DNA of 64,000 bases from Erythrocercus mccallii. Taxonomy: Eukaryota > Chordata > Aves > Passeriformes > Dicruridae. A model generated the notes under the pieces. That model ran no database searches. It had not been told where the DNA came from and worked only from the letters and a program-made list of their open reading frames with translations. The stretch lies in the NCBI GenBank assembly GCA_013397435.1, contig VZRG01000539.1:252721-316720 (forward strand), read 5' to 3'. Numbering within the stretch: the first letter of the stretch is position 1; the number at the start of each line of letters is the position of its first letter. Position numbers and translations under genes: made by a program. Shown one piece after another: positions 39,901 to 54,900 of the stretch.

Positions 39901-42900
39901 GATGTTCAGTCTTCTTCTACTTGTATTGCTGTGTGAACCTATCTAGATTGTACCTTCTTTGGTACAAAAATGATTCCTGTATTGATGCAGAATTCTACTT
40001 TTTGTCCCTTTATGGAGAGTGAGTAATAATAGGCGTGTAGTTAAATTCCATTTAAAGTCTACACTATATGTTGCCAAATAACTTGCCTTGTGGGTGAAAT
40101 TGTGGAGCACTATCTGTTACTGAATTGCTCTCCATTGCTCATCCTAATATTCTTCTGCATTGAAGTTACTGTCAGTGAAAACAGTAAAATGGCTACTACT
40201 TTGCATGTGATGTTACAGCTCCCAGAATTTTGCATATTTCACATTGCAATGAAAGTACTACTCGCTTACCCAAAGAGCTTCATGTCTTGCTGAAATTTCC
40301 AGTTAAAATTGTGCAAATACATTAGCCCAACAGGTTAACTGCTGGAAGCAGAACTTGTGAGAGGGAGAGTCCTGGAAAGTGGCTTGTCTGTCTTTGTTTC
40401 CAGCTGGTGCTGCATTCCTCAGTAGGTTTTAACTTCTGAAACATACAGCATTTTTTTGCTTTTTGGGGGTAGTTGTGTTGGGGTTTTTTCTTCTTATTGT
40501 TATTCTTCTTTTTTTCTTCCCCAAAGAGATGTTGAAATGAGAGTGCAAAAGTGCGGCTTTCCCGCCATTGTGTGCAGCAAACCCCAATTTGTTCCATTTT
40601 GTCTCACCAGTGTCTCTGTTACTACTTGAGTGCAGAGCTGCTGAACATGAAGGATGGCTATGTCATATTGTTTCCTGGTCTGTAATTAACACAACTTTAC
40701 AAATAAGCCCATGCCAAATTTTGCAGAAGCACTGAGATCTTAATGAATGTTATTCTGAGAAATTACTTAACTGCTTCTGGTATCTGTCTATGTGGGTTTT
40801 TTTATATTTCTGTTGCAGAATAAATTCTGGTTATGTGTTTTGGTGAATAAGTTGTCACAGAATTTTAAAGTGCTGACAGCTCCCATCTTGACAGCAGACG
40901 CCTACTTCATGAACCTTAAATTGCTGTGCTTGCATAATAACGATCCTTTGAATTAGGTTTCTCAGTAATTTAACAGTATTTTTGACCCTTACTAAAGTTA
41001 GTATTTAAGAACAAAATGTGTTCTCAAGTTCAGGTATGAATTAAATATTTCTGCTTAATGACATTTCAATTCCCTAGTGTAAAGTATTGTGAAAAAAAAC
41101 CTATGAAAATGCTTCACTTTTATTTTTACTCCAGTCTCTTTCCATTTAATTAATTAGTCTTCTTTTTCTTCTTTTCTAGAGTTTTGGAGTGTCAAGGGCT
41201 GCCCATTGTGAATGGACAATGTGATCCCTACGCCACTGTTACCTTAGCAGGACCCTCCAGGCAAGTATTGCATGTTCAAGAGCTTTCCGTTTTAGAAGGA
41301 TGGTTTCTGTTTCCTTTGTCTATTAGAAATTTGCTTTCTCTGATGGACAGCTGATAATATTTAGACACTGCTAGAATGTGTTAAGTGTTGGGGTGGGTGT
41401 GTGTATGAGCTACTAAATTATGCTAGAGTAAGTAATTTGAGACTTGTTTCAGTTTTGATTTATGTAAAGATCAAATAATCTCTAAATAATTTGAATATCC
41501 CAGAGTATATAATTTGTGGTTAGTCTTAATTTATGCATCTTCTCACCTCACAGTTGGAGGCCAGTTTTTGAGCAAATTCATTGCCTGATTTTGGGCAGGG
41601 TGGAAGAGAAATGTGAATACATCAACATCTTGCCGAGTATGCACGTTTGCATGTGAATATTTAGTGTCTTCACTTTCAAGGTGTGACAAATTAATGTGTA
41701 TGTCAAAAACCCTCAATGGCTCAGTCCTGTAATTTGATATATGCAGACATAATAGCATGGATAAAATTTGGAATGAGATTTTAGTGATGAGATTCTGCAT
41801 AATACTCTTCAGTTTAAATTTGGGATTCAGTTTTCCCATCTGTTATAAAAAATTCCTGTGCTGTTGGATGTCACTGTTTTTTCTGTTTATCTAGTCATCT
41901 TTTATATCTGGCATTTTAGAAACAAAACAGCTCTGCTGTGACCTCAAAGAATGAAATTTGGTAGCATGGATTATAAATAATGTTTTACAACAATTTATTG
42001 AAAATACTATAAATAAGAAGCATTCTTGAAAAATATTTACCTTGCATGCAGAAGAGTCTTTGAGCCTGTCTGTATTCTGCTTCTTTGTCTAGGTGTGTTG
42101 TGCCTTATCTCCATTAATGGACTTGTATATTTGACTTGTACTTTTTGTTTTAAGTCTGTAACTTCTTTCAAATGACTGGCTGGATGGCTATTATTGAAAC
42201 TGTGAGGAGATTGACTGACTAACCCTTGAATGTCCAAATTTACCTTTGTCTGCTTCCCTATGCCCCCCAGTCTAGATAATGTATGACTATTGATAATGTG
42301 CTCCCTTCAGAATAAGGAGCATAGCCTTATCCTATTCCTATCTGGGTTTTGGTGGTGGGGGAGAAAGCTTGCTCCCTATCTCCAGCAAGCAGCATGCAGC
42401 TTATTCCCATTCACTGCTTTGTAATGGCTCAATAATTGTGCTGCCTTAATCGTCTCCCGTTCCACATCCTGCTTCCCAGTCCCCTCCCAGATGGGTTTAT
42501 CGGTAAAGAGGCTGATTGGCAAGTGTGACTGATGAGATGGGGTTGGCAATCTGTCCTGTATCCTGGAGGAGATTAGTCTCTCTTATCTCTCAGCTTCTCC
42601 CAGGAATAGTAGGATATTCTTAATCTGTACATCATTCTCCTCTCTGGGTTTTCCGGTGCCTCTCATTTTAGAGTAGGAAAGCTGCTTTATTCAGCTGCAA
42701 TTACGCAATGACAAGCATAAAAATTTTAACAAATATGCTGCTGTTTATTGTGTGATTTGTACTTAGAGTCATCAGACTTCCTGACCAAAACTCTTTCTGT
42801 GCCTGTATTATAGATAGAAAAATATTGTATGCTGGTGGGCAGGCCCATTCCATTCACACGGGAAGTCTGGAGCAGCACTGGGAATTAGACTCAGCTTTAC

Positions 42901-45900
42901 TCGTCCTCTGTGAAATAAACAGAGTTGTCCAGTAAATATAAGCAGTTACAAGCCATCTAAGCAGCTTTGGTGCATGAGAAATGAACGATAGATTCTGGGA
43001 TGAAATGATTAGTAGGTCAGTTTTCCACATGGATGATGTTCCTCTCCATCTGCATCTGTTTTATCTATGCCTGCAGAGCTGTAGGGTAAGATTGGTGACA
43101 CAGGACAGCACACAAGCTTTTCTCTTGTAGGTAGTGAGAACAAATTAAGCACAACATTTGGAAGCCATGAAACAGCTGTTGGCTGGCCTGTGAGAAATGC
43201 ATTGGCTGGCTTGATCCCAGCACCAAGCAGTCAATGTCTGCGTTCTCAAAGGCAGGCACAGGCGGATGGCAGAGCCCGTAGGGGATGAATGGGCAGTGCT
43301 GAACTTGGTCAGGCCTGCTGAGTGGTTGGGAGGAGGTCTGCCTCATCTTACACCTACAGAACAGTAGAAGTAGAGACTTCTGCTCAGCACTAGTCATAAT
43401 AATTCACCACCATGTTAACTAAAAGCTGCTGGTGCTGCAGGGAAAGGGGTGCTAGTACAGCAATAAAAATATTCTTATGGAAGAAACAGTTCTGGATTTT
43501 TTGATTGTCACTGAAAATCAGTGACTGATTTTTCAGACCAGAATTATAAAATATGAATCACAGAACTAGCTGTGCTAATCTTTGTCTGCTTTTAGAGTAT
43601 GAGGAATTTTTAAGTCACATCAAGACTGAGACCATCCTCCAAATGCTGCTGCTCAGAGCCCCATTCTTGCCAGTTTGTGCAGATAAAAGATTCTGCTATG
43701 TCAAGCAAATGATAGAATAAGGGTTCAAGGAGTTGTGTTTAAAATAGGATAACAAAATGTGATTACCACCACTTCTGAGAAATGGGAATGCGTTGAATCT
43801 CTCTCTTAAATGTGTGCAAGTGTCTGTGCCTTGCTGTGCTGGGGCCACATGGCATTCCAGTTTTATCAGATAAATCAAGTGGACGGCTATTTCCTCCTCA
43901 GTGGCTCTGTTCTAGGATCACACATTTACTAATGTTGTTTCTTACCCATTTTTTGTTTATTTTGTTTCCTTAATTCAGATCAGAAGCCAAAAAGACTAAA
44001 GTTAAAAAGAAGACCAACAATCCACATTTTGATGAAGTGTTTTATTTTGAGGTTGGTATTTCAAAGGAACGGGTGATAAGCTGAAATACTATACTGTGGA
44101 TAGTTGGCACAGCATCCTGCTCCATGTTGTGCCAGCTGTCGTCTTTGAAGACTGTTTCAAAGCATGGCGCAGGGGAATGAAGTACCCAGGCTCAGACTGG
44201 CCGTCTGCTGAAGGAGTGGTATCCTGCTTTCACCTCAGGTGCTCTGTAGGAAAAACTTCAAGTCAGGCACTTCTGAGCAACAGGCTTTACATTTAATCAC
44301 AACTCACCCCGCTAGAGTTTTGAAAAAAGTACATTTAAAAATGAATTTAAAAAACCCAAACAAACCACATATACAGAGAAATTATATTTTGTTCTTAGTC
44401 TGTGGTTTTATAGCTACTCCACCCTGTCTTTCCCAGTCAATGGGAGGAAGGTTATCTCCTTAGGAATACTGAAAACTGCAGAGGAAAAATACACTTCAAC
44501 TGGTTGTTCTGGCTGTCTACCAGTCTGCTGCAATACCAATGCCTTTTCTCCAAGTGGGTGAAACCTCTGTAGCTTTATTTAATACAGAGCATTTTCAACA
44601 AGTCCAGTTAAGATAAAGTATAACTTACACAAAAGTCCTCATTTTGGTTCTTTCTGGCAAGAGTAGCTCTAATTGTGGTGTGCCCATACGTATATGTGCA
44701 TGTGTTTATAATTTAGATGTCTCTTGAAACTTTTCATTTTGTCTTCTAAAATATGTGTAACATTCTTTTTCTCTTGGATATCATAGTCCTGGTCTATGCT
44801 TGACTGTTCTATTTCAGTAGACACCTCAAGAAAGTATCTATAATTATGAAGTTGATTGAAAAAAAGCTAGAGTAGCAGTTGGCATAGATTGAAAAGCTCT
44901 TTCTGCTCATATGGCTTGCATCATTCAGGTCACATTTGCATTAGAAATTGTTGCTAGCATAGGAATGGCACCTAGGGATGTGGTTTCTTGAATCAGTTCT
45001 GGTCCACAGCCACATCAGGAAGGGGAGCTGGGAAGAGAGGGGCCATACAAGTGCTGTTGCACTGTGGAGATCTGAGGTGCACGTGTCATTCTTGGCATTG
45101 CTGTCTTCCCTCTCCTGAAAACCACTGTCTTTGCCTAGAAGCCAATAGTTGTACTGACCGATCTAAAGTCTGTCATACCAGCAGAAACATGCTCATGTAA
45201 CGTGTTTGGATACAAGGAACAGATTTAGCAAGTTCCTGATTGGTAGGAGCACTTTCTTTAGTGCCTGACGGGCTAGAAGCCCCAGGGACAGGCCAGGATA
45301 GCTGGTGATCTAAGGTGATCTTTGCTCTGCTGACCCAGCACGTTTCATCCTGGTATATACTGCCCTGCTCTCAGTGAGCTTTTGTGCCTGCTTCCTGGCT
45401 CCATTAGACTGTGGAGTTGCTGCATGGGCACAGTTAGAGGGGCAGAGATCCCATGAAACCAAGTGCTGAAACTGCACTGAGGTGTCTGTGTGTTTACCCA
45501 GGATTTCAATCCCTCACCTGACCCAGAACTGTGGTCTTTGGCAGTGGTGCTATATATAAATAACCTAAAATGGGCTTCCTTATTTTGACATAGGCAGTTC
45601 TGGAGGAGCCTGTCAGTGAGAACTTTTTAATGAGAACATAATCTGGGAATTCAGACTGTAAGCCACAAAAACTTCACCTCATTCCTCGGTCTTCTGTGTG
45701 CTGCAGAAACAGAGAACTTGGCAGGTGGTGCCATACTGGGAGAGGAAGGAGGGAAACAAAGCATCCTCCAGCTAGAGTTGGGAGGGAGGGGGCTGGAGGC
45801 TTGCTTAGCTTGCCTTAATGTGAGAGCTGGGTTATGTGCAAGTACCAGCAAAAGCAAAATTTGAATCCAAGCCCATGTCCCAGTTGTTCTGCTAACTCAG

Positions 45901-48900
45901 AGCAAAATGAATTCTGTGTTGGTAAGAGCAGAGCTTGGGAAATGACTGAATCAGCCAGAGCTCTGAAATATAAACATACCTTTAGTGCAGACAGAGCCAT
46001 CATAGATTTATGTCATTTTGAGAGTAGTTAGTACATATCAGACTAAACGTCTTCAAGGAACAAGGTTCAGGAGAACTGCTATGATTGGGAAATAAATTCA
46101 CTAATGAGATGTGGGCAGACCTGTGGCTGGTGCATGCAAAGGAAGTGCTCCGGTTCCTGTGGAGCTGAGAGATTCATGCTGTTGACAGCAGTGTCACTTT
46201 CTGCTTCTAAACAGCTTAATCAGCTTTTCTACAGCCTGCTAGTACAGTGATTGTCCAAACCTCCAAGGAAGAAGCTGATCTGTAAAAGACAGTGAATGGG
46301 TGCTTTCCTTTCTACAACCAAAAAGTCACATAGATTTAATTTTCTAAATGAAAGATAGCTTATTGTTGGTTTAGGAAATAGAGGGGCTTATTTAAGCAGT
46401 GCAAGGAGTGAAACTAGCACCTGATAGTTAGGAGCCATTTTCACCACTGCTTCAGCTGCAGCATGGTGTGGAGATGTGTGTGCAGCTACAGGAAAATGGT
46501 CCTCTTACAGGAATTCAAAAGGGATGTGCTGGGGACCTGTTTTTAAATTTGGATGTGCTGAAAAAGCCTGAGCAGCTGATAAATGGCCTGCCAGCTTTCC
46601 CAGATGATAAGAACCAACACAGCAGAGTTGTGCCCCCTTTTTTGTACAATGTTATGGGTCAGCTACTTTAGCACTGTGGACTGGCAGGTTCCTAATCTCC
46701 AGTTCCATACAAGTATCCTTTTTGGAATATCACTCTTGAGCTCTATTGATGTGCACACTAAGTAGTCATATGAGTGAACAGAGAGATGCCATACATGCAG
46801 ATTCCAGCAAAATTTCTGAGAAAGTGTTTACTTAGAAGGGACATGCCATAAGTTACACCCATGCTACAGATTTTGGAACAACTCCTGTGTTACAGATCGT
46901 AAGAGATTTAAAAGTTTGCTTAATTATTAAGAATTGCACCATTAGCTTCACAATGGTACTAGAGACTGTCATTTGCAGACCTGTAGAAAACTTTGCAGAA
47001 ACAGTGAAATGTTTGCAAGGCTAGGGTGAGGAAATTTGTGTTTAACTGCTGAAATTGTAGACTGTATTTAAATCCACTGTGCTCTGGGGCTTCCCAGGTG
47101 CATTTGATTCCATTAGTCTGGAGCATTTGTTCTCCAGTGCTGCTAGTAGTACCTTTTAGTTTTCATGTATCACTTGGAAAATGTTGCCTGCCTCACACAT
47201 ACACAAAAGGCTCTGAGTGTCCTCTACCAAAGATTGTTTTCTGGTTCCTCTCCACTTAGGCAACCATTGCCTCCCTTAATTGCCATTTGCATTTCATGTA
47301 CAGTACAAAACCAAATAGGCAAGTTTACAATAAAAGCCAGTTTTTGTTTTTTGTGGGTGGGGAGTATTAAGCCACAAGCATATTCAAACATACAAAAAAG
47401 TTCAGCTTCTGTGTGTAACCAAGAGCTGAACCCACACATCATCATACACCCTTGCGTTTGATCAGTTCCTGCTGTGGTTTCAGCTGGGTGGGGTAGCCTT
47501 TTTCTTAAGTTTCTGACGCACTGTGCAAAAATACAACCACCAAAGTGTTTTTACAATCATGGTAGAAAACAAATTTTAAGAAATGTTTGTACAAAAACTT
47601 TTTATGCTAATGCTTTATCGTTCTTTCCTTTTTCTTTGCCTATGCTTTCCTGTTAGTCAGTCTTGCAAATACAGTCGGTGAACTGTTATTCTGATAAGCA
47701 TAACACGGGATAGGGTCTCTTGGTCTGCTTGCTGTTTGTTGTATGGGCAGGTTAAACTGACTTCCAGGATATCAGAACAGGAAGACTTTCCAAATTTTAA
47801 ATGGATACACTGCAAAATGTTTTTAAAGGTGGTTGTGGTTCCTCCCCCATGCTCTGCAGAGTGCCTCAGGGCATCTCTTGTACAGCTGTATTTAAAACAC
47901 AAATATTAATTGCACTTTTCTTTCCCTAGATGGATTATGAAAGTGGTACTCCTTTCAGTGGTATTTTTTCTGTTGTCAGTGTAAACTTAAAAGTGTTGTA
48001 GTAATATTAAAGATGGTCTTTCTCTGTAAAAAAAGTTTGGAGTATCTGCTTACCTTGGAAATGATTGTGTAACCACCACTTTATAGTTAGTAATCTGTTT
48101 AGTCAGCTGTTTATTCACTTGCATGAATATTTTCAGTATCAAGACTGAAGTCAACTGCTGGTAGTAAAATACTGTGCTGTTGCAAAGCTTTGTAAAAATT
48201 ACATCAGAATGTTTTTGTATCAAGCTGCTAAAAGTTTCCTCCTTTTGATTAGGTTACAAGACCCAGTAGCTACAACAAGAAATCCCATTTTGACATTGAA
48301 GATGTAGATGAAGTGGACAAAATGGAGATTAGGTAATATGAAATACATTATTAGCACAAAATTGTCTTCTAGAGTTGTATAACTTTGTAGTAGACTCTTT
48401 TTGCAAAGTGGCAAGCATGGTTTTTCTGTTGATAAGTCAAGATGAATTTTTGTCACTGTATCTGTATGTTTATTTATATATGTATGTATATGTATGTGTA
48501 TATATGTATATGTTATATATATATGTATGTATGATCCACTGTCTTGTAGATTCTATCTTGAATATGTGTGTTGGCTCTGATGCAGGAGAGCTCTTTATTA
48601 TTTTCCTTTGTTTCTCATGTGCACTGTGTGTATACTAATATGCAGTTGTCATTAAGCACAGCCTTTTATGTCTGGGCTCTCCTTTCCTCCCTCAGTTTTC
48701 CAGGATAGCCCAGAGGCTCGGTGATGCTCTAAGTTACAGAGTATATTTTCTTTTAGCACTTAATTTTAGCAACCTGTATAAGGTCCTTCTTCCCTGAAAG
48801 GAGACTCTTGAATTCAGAATTTTTCTGGGGCAGAGACAGTTTCTCTTCTCTTTTGCCTTCCAACTTTACCCTTTGTTGCAAGATTTGACATGATAAAAGT

Positions 48901-51900
48901 GAAATCAGTTGCACAGGAAAAAAGCAATTCTGATTTCAAAACCAAAACAATCCCACCCCACCCTGTGCCACCCTTTTAGTACTATTTTAAAACCTGCTGA
49001 GGCCAGTCAACAATGTCTGTGGGGACAGGTGAGTGTGAAGAGAGGTGAGAAAACAATAGGAGGTGCAAAACTTGAAAGTGTCACGAGTCTTACATCACAT
49101 TGAAACTTGGAGGCTTGGGCCATCTGGTGATCTGTATGCACAGTAAAAGAATACTGCTATTTCTGCATCAGGTGGTGAGAAATTCCCCTCTCCTTTATGT
49201 TAGTATTTGGAGGAAGAATAGTAGCACTGCTTCCCTCCCCATATATTCTCACTAGAGAGGCAGTAAGGTGTCTCCTGGAAAGTTCCATAGTTCCTTCAGA
49301 ATCATAACTGGCTCTAAGGAAAGGAGAGGAGACCAGGAAAGGGGAGCACTACTTACTCCCAGCAAGCAAAACACATCTGTGTCCATGAATGGATTGAGAA
49401 CTGTTCTGACGTGACAGCTGCTGGTTCGTGTAGCCTGTCAATGTAGTGTCACAGCACTACAGGAACATTAATAGATTTGTGTTTGCCATGGCTCTGAGGC
49501 AGGAAAGGGAAACTATTCATATGTGAGGGAGGCAAGAGCTGTGCTCTTTCACAGAGAACATTTGCATCAGGCATCGCAGAGGTAGCTGGTTTAGGGGCAA
49601 CCCACAGCTGACTCATGGGCCCAGGTGCAGTGCCGAGCTGCTTTGGTGGTGTCAGTGTTACAGCACAGCAGGTGACCTAGTGCTAGCACTAGACTATCTT
49701 TCTGCAAAGCTTTGCATCATGTAGGCAGATATGAAGTAACATGCCCCATATTCCATGGGATGTATGGGATGGACTGGGCAACTACACCATGTCTCAGAAG
49801 GCCCAGTCTAGTCTTTATAACCACGATGCTCAGCCATGCACTGATTTTGAGTGAAAGCTAGGATTCTCTGATAGATTTTTGATAGTTTTGACATTAGACG
49901 TTGGTGTACAGCAGTTACATATTGGTTAATATTTCAATGATTCTTATTTTGTACTACTGGACTAAATGAAATTATACAGTTGTTTTACTTGCTAAGTATA
50001 TTTTCTGAACAAGAGACTCGTCTGCAGCAATAATGTATAGGGAGCTGAGCTTCAGAAAAGTCTGTCATTCCTGAAAAACAATATATCATAATGTGGTATA
50101 GATGAATAGTTTGAGAGGAGGCTTGCAAAATAGTTTGGAAAAGATTAAGCAGTTAAATAACAGGCAAAAGCAGATAAAGTGTTAGTCTTGATTGGGTAAA
50201 TTCTCCTTAGAGCTTTTGTCCCCTCTGGGACAGTGTGTTTTTGTTTCCATCTTGGGTTCTCCTTCCACCCCCGCTCACTTCCTCCACTCTGTTTAGTGAG
50301 AGTTAGATTGCCCCCAAGCCCTCTGGACAGATCATACAATTTATGGGTTTGGGGATTTGTTTTGTTTTTTCTCTCCTGAGAAAAATACAATTCCACAGGG
50401 TGAAGAGGAGACTTAGTCTCTCACGATATCTCTCTAAAGCTATGAAAAGTTTTCTCTTTTTGAGTGGGTGTAGGAAGCTGTAGGCAGGACATATCAACAC
50501 TTGGGGACCAGATGTTCTGGTGAATTCATTGTTTCTCCTCCCCCTCTCTCCTGTTTGTTTCTTTCTGTGACTACAATCTGACCAGTTTTGGAATAACACT
50601 TGTCATAATTTTGCCTTTTAAAAATCTTGAGAAACAGTGATCTTTTAGACTCTGAGATCTGGGTATTAACATTTTTAATAAGTGCTATTTATTCTTTGTA
50701 CTCCAAGAGCACAAACCAATAACTTCAGAATTTGCATGCCTGCTTCGCTTACTGTGTAGTGTGAGATCTACTTTGAATTGTTAGTTCCTCTTGTACAGAT
50801 CCTTTGCACTGATTTTTTTTCTGTAACTGTGGGGACACCCTTCAGGTGTCTGTGTTTGAAAGTGTTATTGCTAGTTGGCATCTTGGAAGAGTGTGGGTAA
50901 ACTGGAAATCAGTAGCCTGTAAATACTTGGTAAGTTGTAAGTTTGGTTGTATAAATAGGCTTAAAGATTCCTCTCCTCCTGAAGCTGCTTTTAGCTGTCT
51001 GAACTGGTTAGCAAGATAATAACCCATCAATTATTGAGAAAGGAGAGACAAAGTCCAATTTTAAAAGAAGTATTTTTCTTTTGGAGACTTCTTGCCCTGC
51101 AGAAATACTGTCCAAATTATCAGAGTCTGAAGAACTTTACCTAGCAAGCATGCAGTGTGAGCTGATGTGTCTAATGTATGACAGCTGATGCAGGTGACAC
51201 TGTTGAAAGATAGAAGGCTCAGAGGATTTAAAAGTGATGTATTCTGTGCTTGCATAAGAAAGGATAAACCTTTAACAGGACTATCAACATCTGTTCTTTG
51301 GCCAGTCTACTCTGACTTGCTTGACACCAGGAGGGTTGGGTAAATATGTCCATAACTGGATAACTTTGCACTTTATCCAAGTTAAAGTTGCTCTTCTAAA
51401 AACTGTCATTCATTGAAAATACGTATTTCTTTCCATGTACTGTTTTTGCCCCCCAAAAGCTTAAGGCACATTCCAGCTATCATTTAGCTGCAAAGTAGTC
51501 AGCTGATCTTGTTTTTTAATAAAACTACCTTTTAGAGAAAACCTTGAAGTACATACAGAAACAAATACCCTGGAGTTTGAAACTTTTGCCTCAAGGTGGA
51601 TATGGTAGCGTTTACCTACATGCTGGGTTGGACACCAGAACTTCTGCTTTGAATCTCAGTGCAGTTGTTTTCCATCCAGATGTTGAAGAGCATATGGAAA
51701 GGGAAGAAAGGATCATCTATGGATAGATACCAGAACTTCCCAAATGTGAGGGACCAAGTGCCAGAATTTGTGTAAGCTTCAGCCAGTCTGCAGATTCTAC
51801 CAAATGGTAGAACTATCCTTCGGCTCTGAATATCTCTACAGAGCTAGTTTAGGTGCCATACTAAGTGTGTAAGCTTGACACAGGAGTCTTCCTAGGAGCT

Positions 51901-54900
51901 AGAAACTGAGAAAAACTGTGTAGAACTAATTCTGTAAAGCTACCACTTAGCTGTTAGTAATCCCAAATTAGACTGGGACTGACAGTATGTAGTCCTTAAA
52001 TAACTATGTGCTTTTTCCTCTGGTGTCTATTCTACCTGTATTTTTCCATTATCTGGGATAGCCAGACAGCCATCTGAATCTTTATCAATATGGACAGTGG
52101 AAACAGTACAGATGAGAAAAAGTTAATCTGAATGATATTTTTCAATAATGTTTTATGGAGGAGAATCGTAAGGCTTCAGAAATCTAAGGTAAGATTATCT
52201 CTTTACTGTTTGGAAACCATTGCTGTTTCAAGTCTTCAACAGTTTCAAATCTTTCTAACTCGTAGACTTGAGGGGAAAAACCCCAACAAATTTGGAAAAA
52301 ATGTTGGGATTTTCTTAGTATTTTAAATTATTTGTTTTATTACAGGGTTGATCTTTGGAATGCCAGTAACTTGAAGTTTGGTGACGAGTTTCTAGGAGAA
52401 CTGAGACTCCCATTGAAATTTCTCCGACAGTCTAGTTCTTACGAAGCATGGTATTTGACATTTTTCTTTTGGAAAATAAGTAGAAACATATGTCTGCTCT
52501 GAAGACTTAAGAGTAATTACTGCTATGTGATAAATTTTAAATGGGTTTAATTTGTATCTTTTTTGTAAGCAAGCCAAAGTAATCTTAGCAAGTGTAAGAA
52601 CAAGGTCTGATTATGTGATTAGAGGTTTCAGTCTGCCTCTCTGTAGCATGTGGGAGTTCTAGTATGTTTTTTTATGTTATTTACTGCAGTTCATCAGCAG
52701 TGCTATGGTTTTAGTGTGTGGGTTTTTAATCATAGCTACATAAATCTTTATGTTCAGAACTTCCCATGTTGCAGTTGGTGGAAAACAGACTGGCAAATTA
52801 ATTTGAACAAAAATTAAGTCTGATTCAGAACTCTCAAGAGTTTGATACACATATAAATACTCTTTGTATCTGTACCGTTTCTCTATGCTCATGTATAGCC
52901 TGAGAAATCTTGTGTTTCAGCACTAAGTTTCTGTCCTATTTTTTGCAAATCAGGTATTTTCTGCAGCCCAGAGATAATGGTAACAAGTCACTGAAACCTG
53001 ATGACCTGGGTTCCTTAAGGTTAAATGTGGTTTACACTGAGGACCATGTTTTTTCCTCAGACTATTACAGTCCTCTGAGAGATGTCCTGCTAAAATCTGC
53101 AGATGTTGAGGTAATTTGCTTGTGTTGTTTGTTGTTTACTTGCAGATCATTTTCACAGGGGTCTCTGAATATTTGTCACAATCTTGCTGGCACCATAGTT
53201 GTGTAATTACCAGAGAGGTCAGCTCTTCCTTTTCAAACCTCAGAGCCTTGTTAACCTCTGCATATCCCTTCTGCTTGTTTTCAGTCCTTGCAGAGGTCTT
53301 TATGTGCATTCTGTATGGTAGGTGAAGGCAGACCCAGGAACACAGTGGTTTTAGCAGCAGCACATTCAAAATCTAAAAAGTGATCATTTAATTTTACATG
53401 TGAAAACACCAAGTAAGCTTCAGTTTGATCAATTGTTTTCATTTACTGGGCAGGAACAGGTTTATTTGCATAATTGAGACAAAACCAAACCAAGAACTAA
53501 TCCTGAAACATCAGCGATTTGGACCACGTGTGCCACTGTTTATACTTTTTACAGTTGTAATGGTGCTTTTGTTTTTTCAGTAAAATGACTGGGTTCTGTA
53601 CTCACTGGGACTTGAAATTGTGAAGGGTTAGAGTTCTTTATCTTCACTTGTTTCCCAGGCAAGTGACATTTACCAAAAAGACAGCCATTAAAAATGTGAG
53701 GGATAAAAAGAGGCTGTACTGTAATAGTTCTTAAATTGTTGCCCTCTTGTGACCAGAGCTTACAGCCCACAAAAACTGAGATGTAACATCCGCCCACATT
53801 ATGCACAGACATTTGGGTAACTGGCCATTGCAACTGTTGTGGGGGGTTCTGCATTAAGAAGCTAATGGGAATAGAAAGAAAGAATGATTTTTCTTGAATG
53901 ATTTCTCAAAGTTTTTATTTTCCACTGTTCAGCCTGTTTCAGCATCAGCTGCACATATTTTGGGTGAAGTTTGCAGAGAAAAACAGGAAGCAGCCATACC
54001 TCTTGTCAGGCTTTTCTTACACTATGGCAGAATTGTGCCTTTCATAAGTGCCATAGCGAATGCTGAAGTGAAGAGAACTCAGTAAGTACCAAAAACCCAC
54101 CAAACTGCTATCAAAAATACCTAAGTTGCATTTGCTAGTGCTAGAATCCTCCACTCAGTTTCTAGAAATATGCAATTTCAGAAGAAAATGTCGGGGTGAT
54201 TTCTGTTCTTCCTAGCTGAGTGACAGAGTTCTTTCTAAATTCTTTCACTGCTCTCAAGATCTGGTTTATTTGACCTTTAGGAGGAGTTCCCATCATTTTT
54301 TGTGAAAATTATTTGCAAGACTATTCTAATGTGAGAGCAGAGATTTTTACTCAGTCTTAAGCATATATGATAACTGAAATTCTACATTACCTTAAGCTGT
54401 TCATATGAAGTCATTTCAGCTTTATTGTGTGCTAATAAATCATTTAGTGCTCAGTAAGTGTTTGTTGAATTTGTTCAAAATAACAAGCAAGTTTCTTCCT
54501 AATCATGAATATTTAAGGCAAGCTGTGTGTCTAATCGTCCCAGTTAGAGGGCGAAGGATTAAGGATGGGATTGAATTTGGCATGAGATGGCAGAAAATGA
54601 AGTTGGATTTTTTTGGCTGCTTCTTTTGAGGTTTTTGTTTACTTACTGGTGGGCTGATAGTTCAATAGTGTAAGATCTAGTGTTCATACCAAGTAGATCC
54701 TAAAGAATATTTGTTGCTGCAGTCCTTGTGCCTGTGTAGTCCTGCTCTTGAGTAACAGTAGAAGAGATAATTGGGAGTCAAGGGGAATGACAGATACTGA
54801 CTGTAAACTTCGTTAGTACAAAATCAAGTGTGGGTTGGCTCTCTTCAGAGTGTGTGTGAGCGATCAAGTGTTATCCTTCCTGTTAGGTAGGTGTATTTTA

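Larger units (their letters stand above)
19103..41179 (+). other. 22.1 kb intron between window exons 2 and 3
   Basis: The largest intron here and the main site of insertions: two + strand CR1 pieces, an old - strand CR1-like piece, a - strand gag remnant, two perfect hairpins and short simple repeats, each listed separately. About 34440-36260 is noticeably purine-rich on the + strand compared with the T-rich rest of the intron. No second gene is supported. Confidence 0.85.

Noticed and set aside
43511..43536. Imperfect inverted repeat around TCACTGAAAATCAGTGA
   Set aside because: The stem is only seven bases when perfect, well within chance for AT-rich intron.
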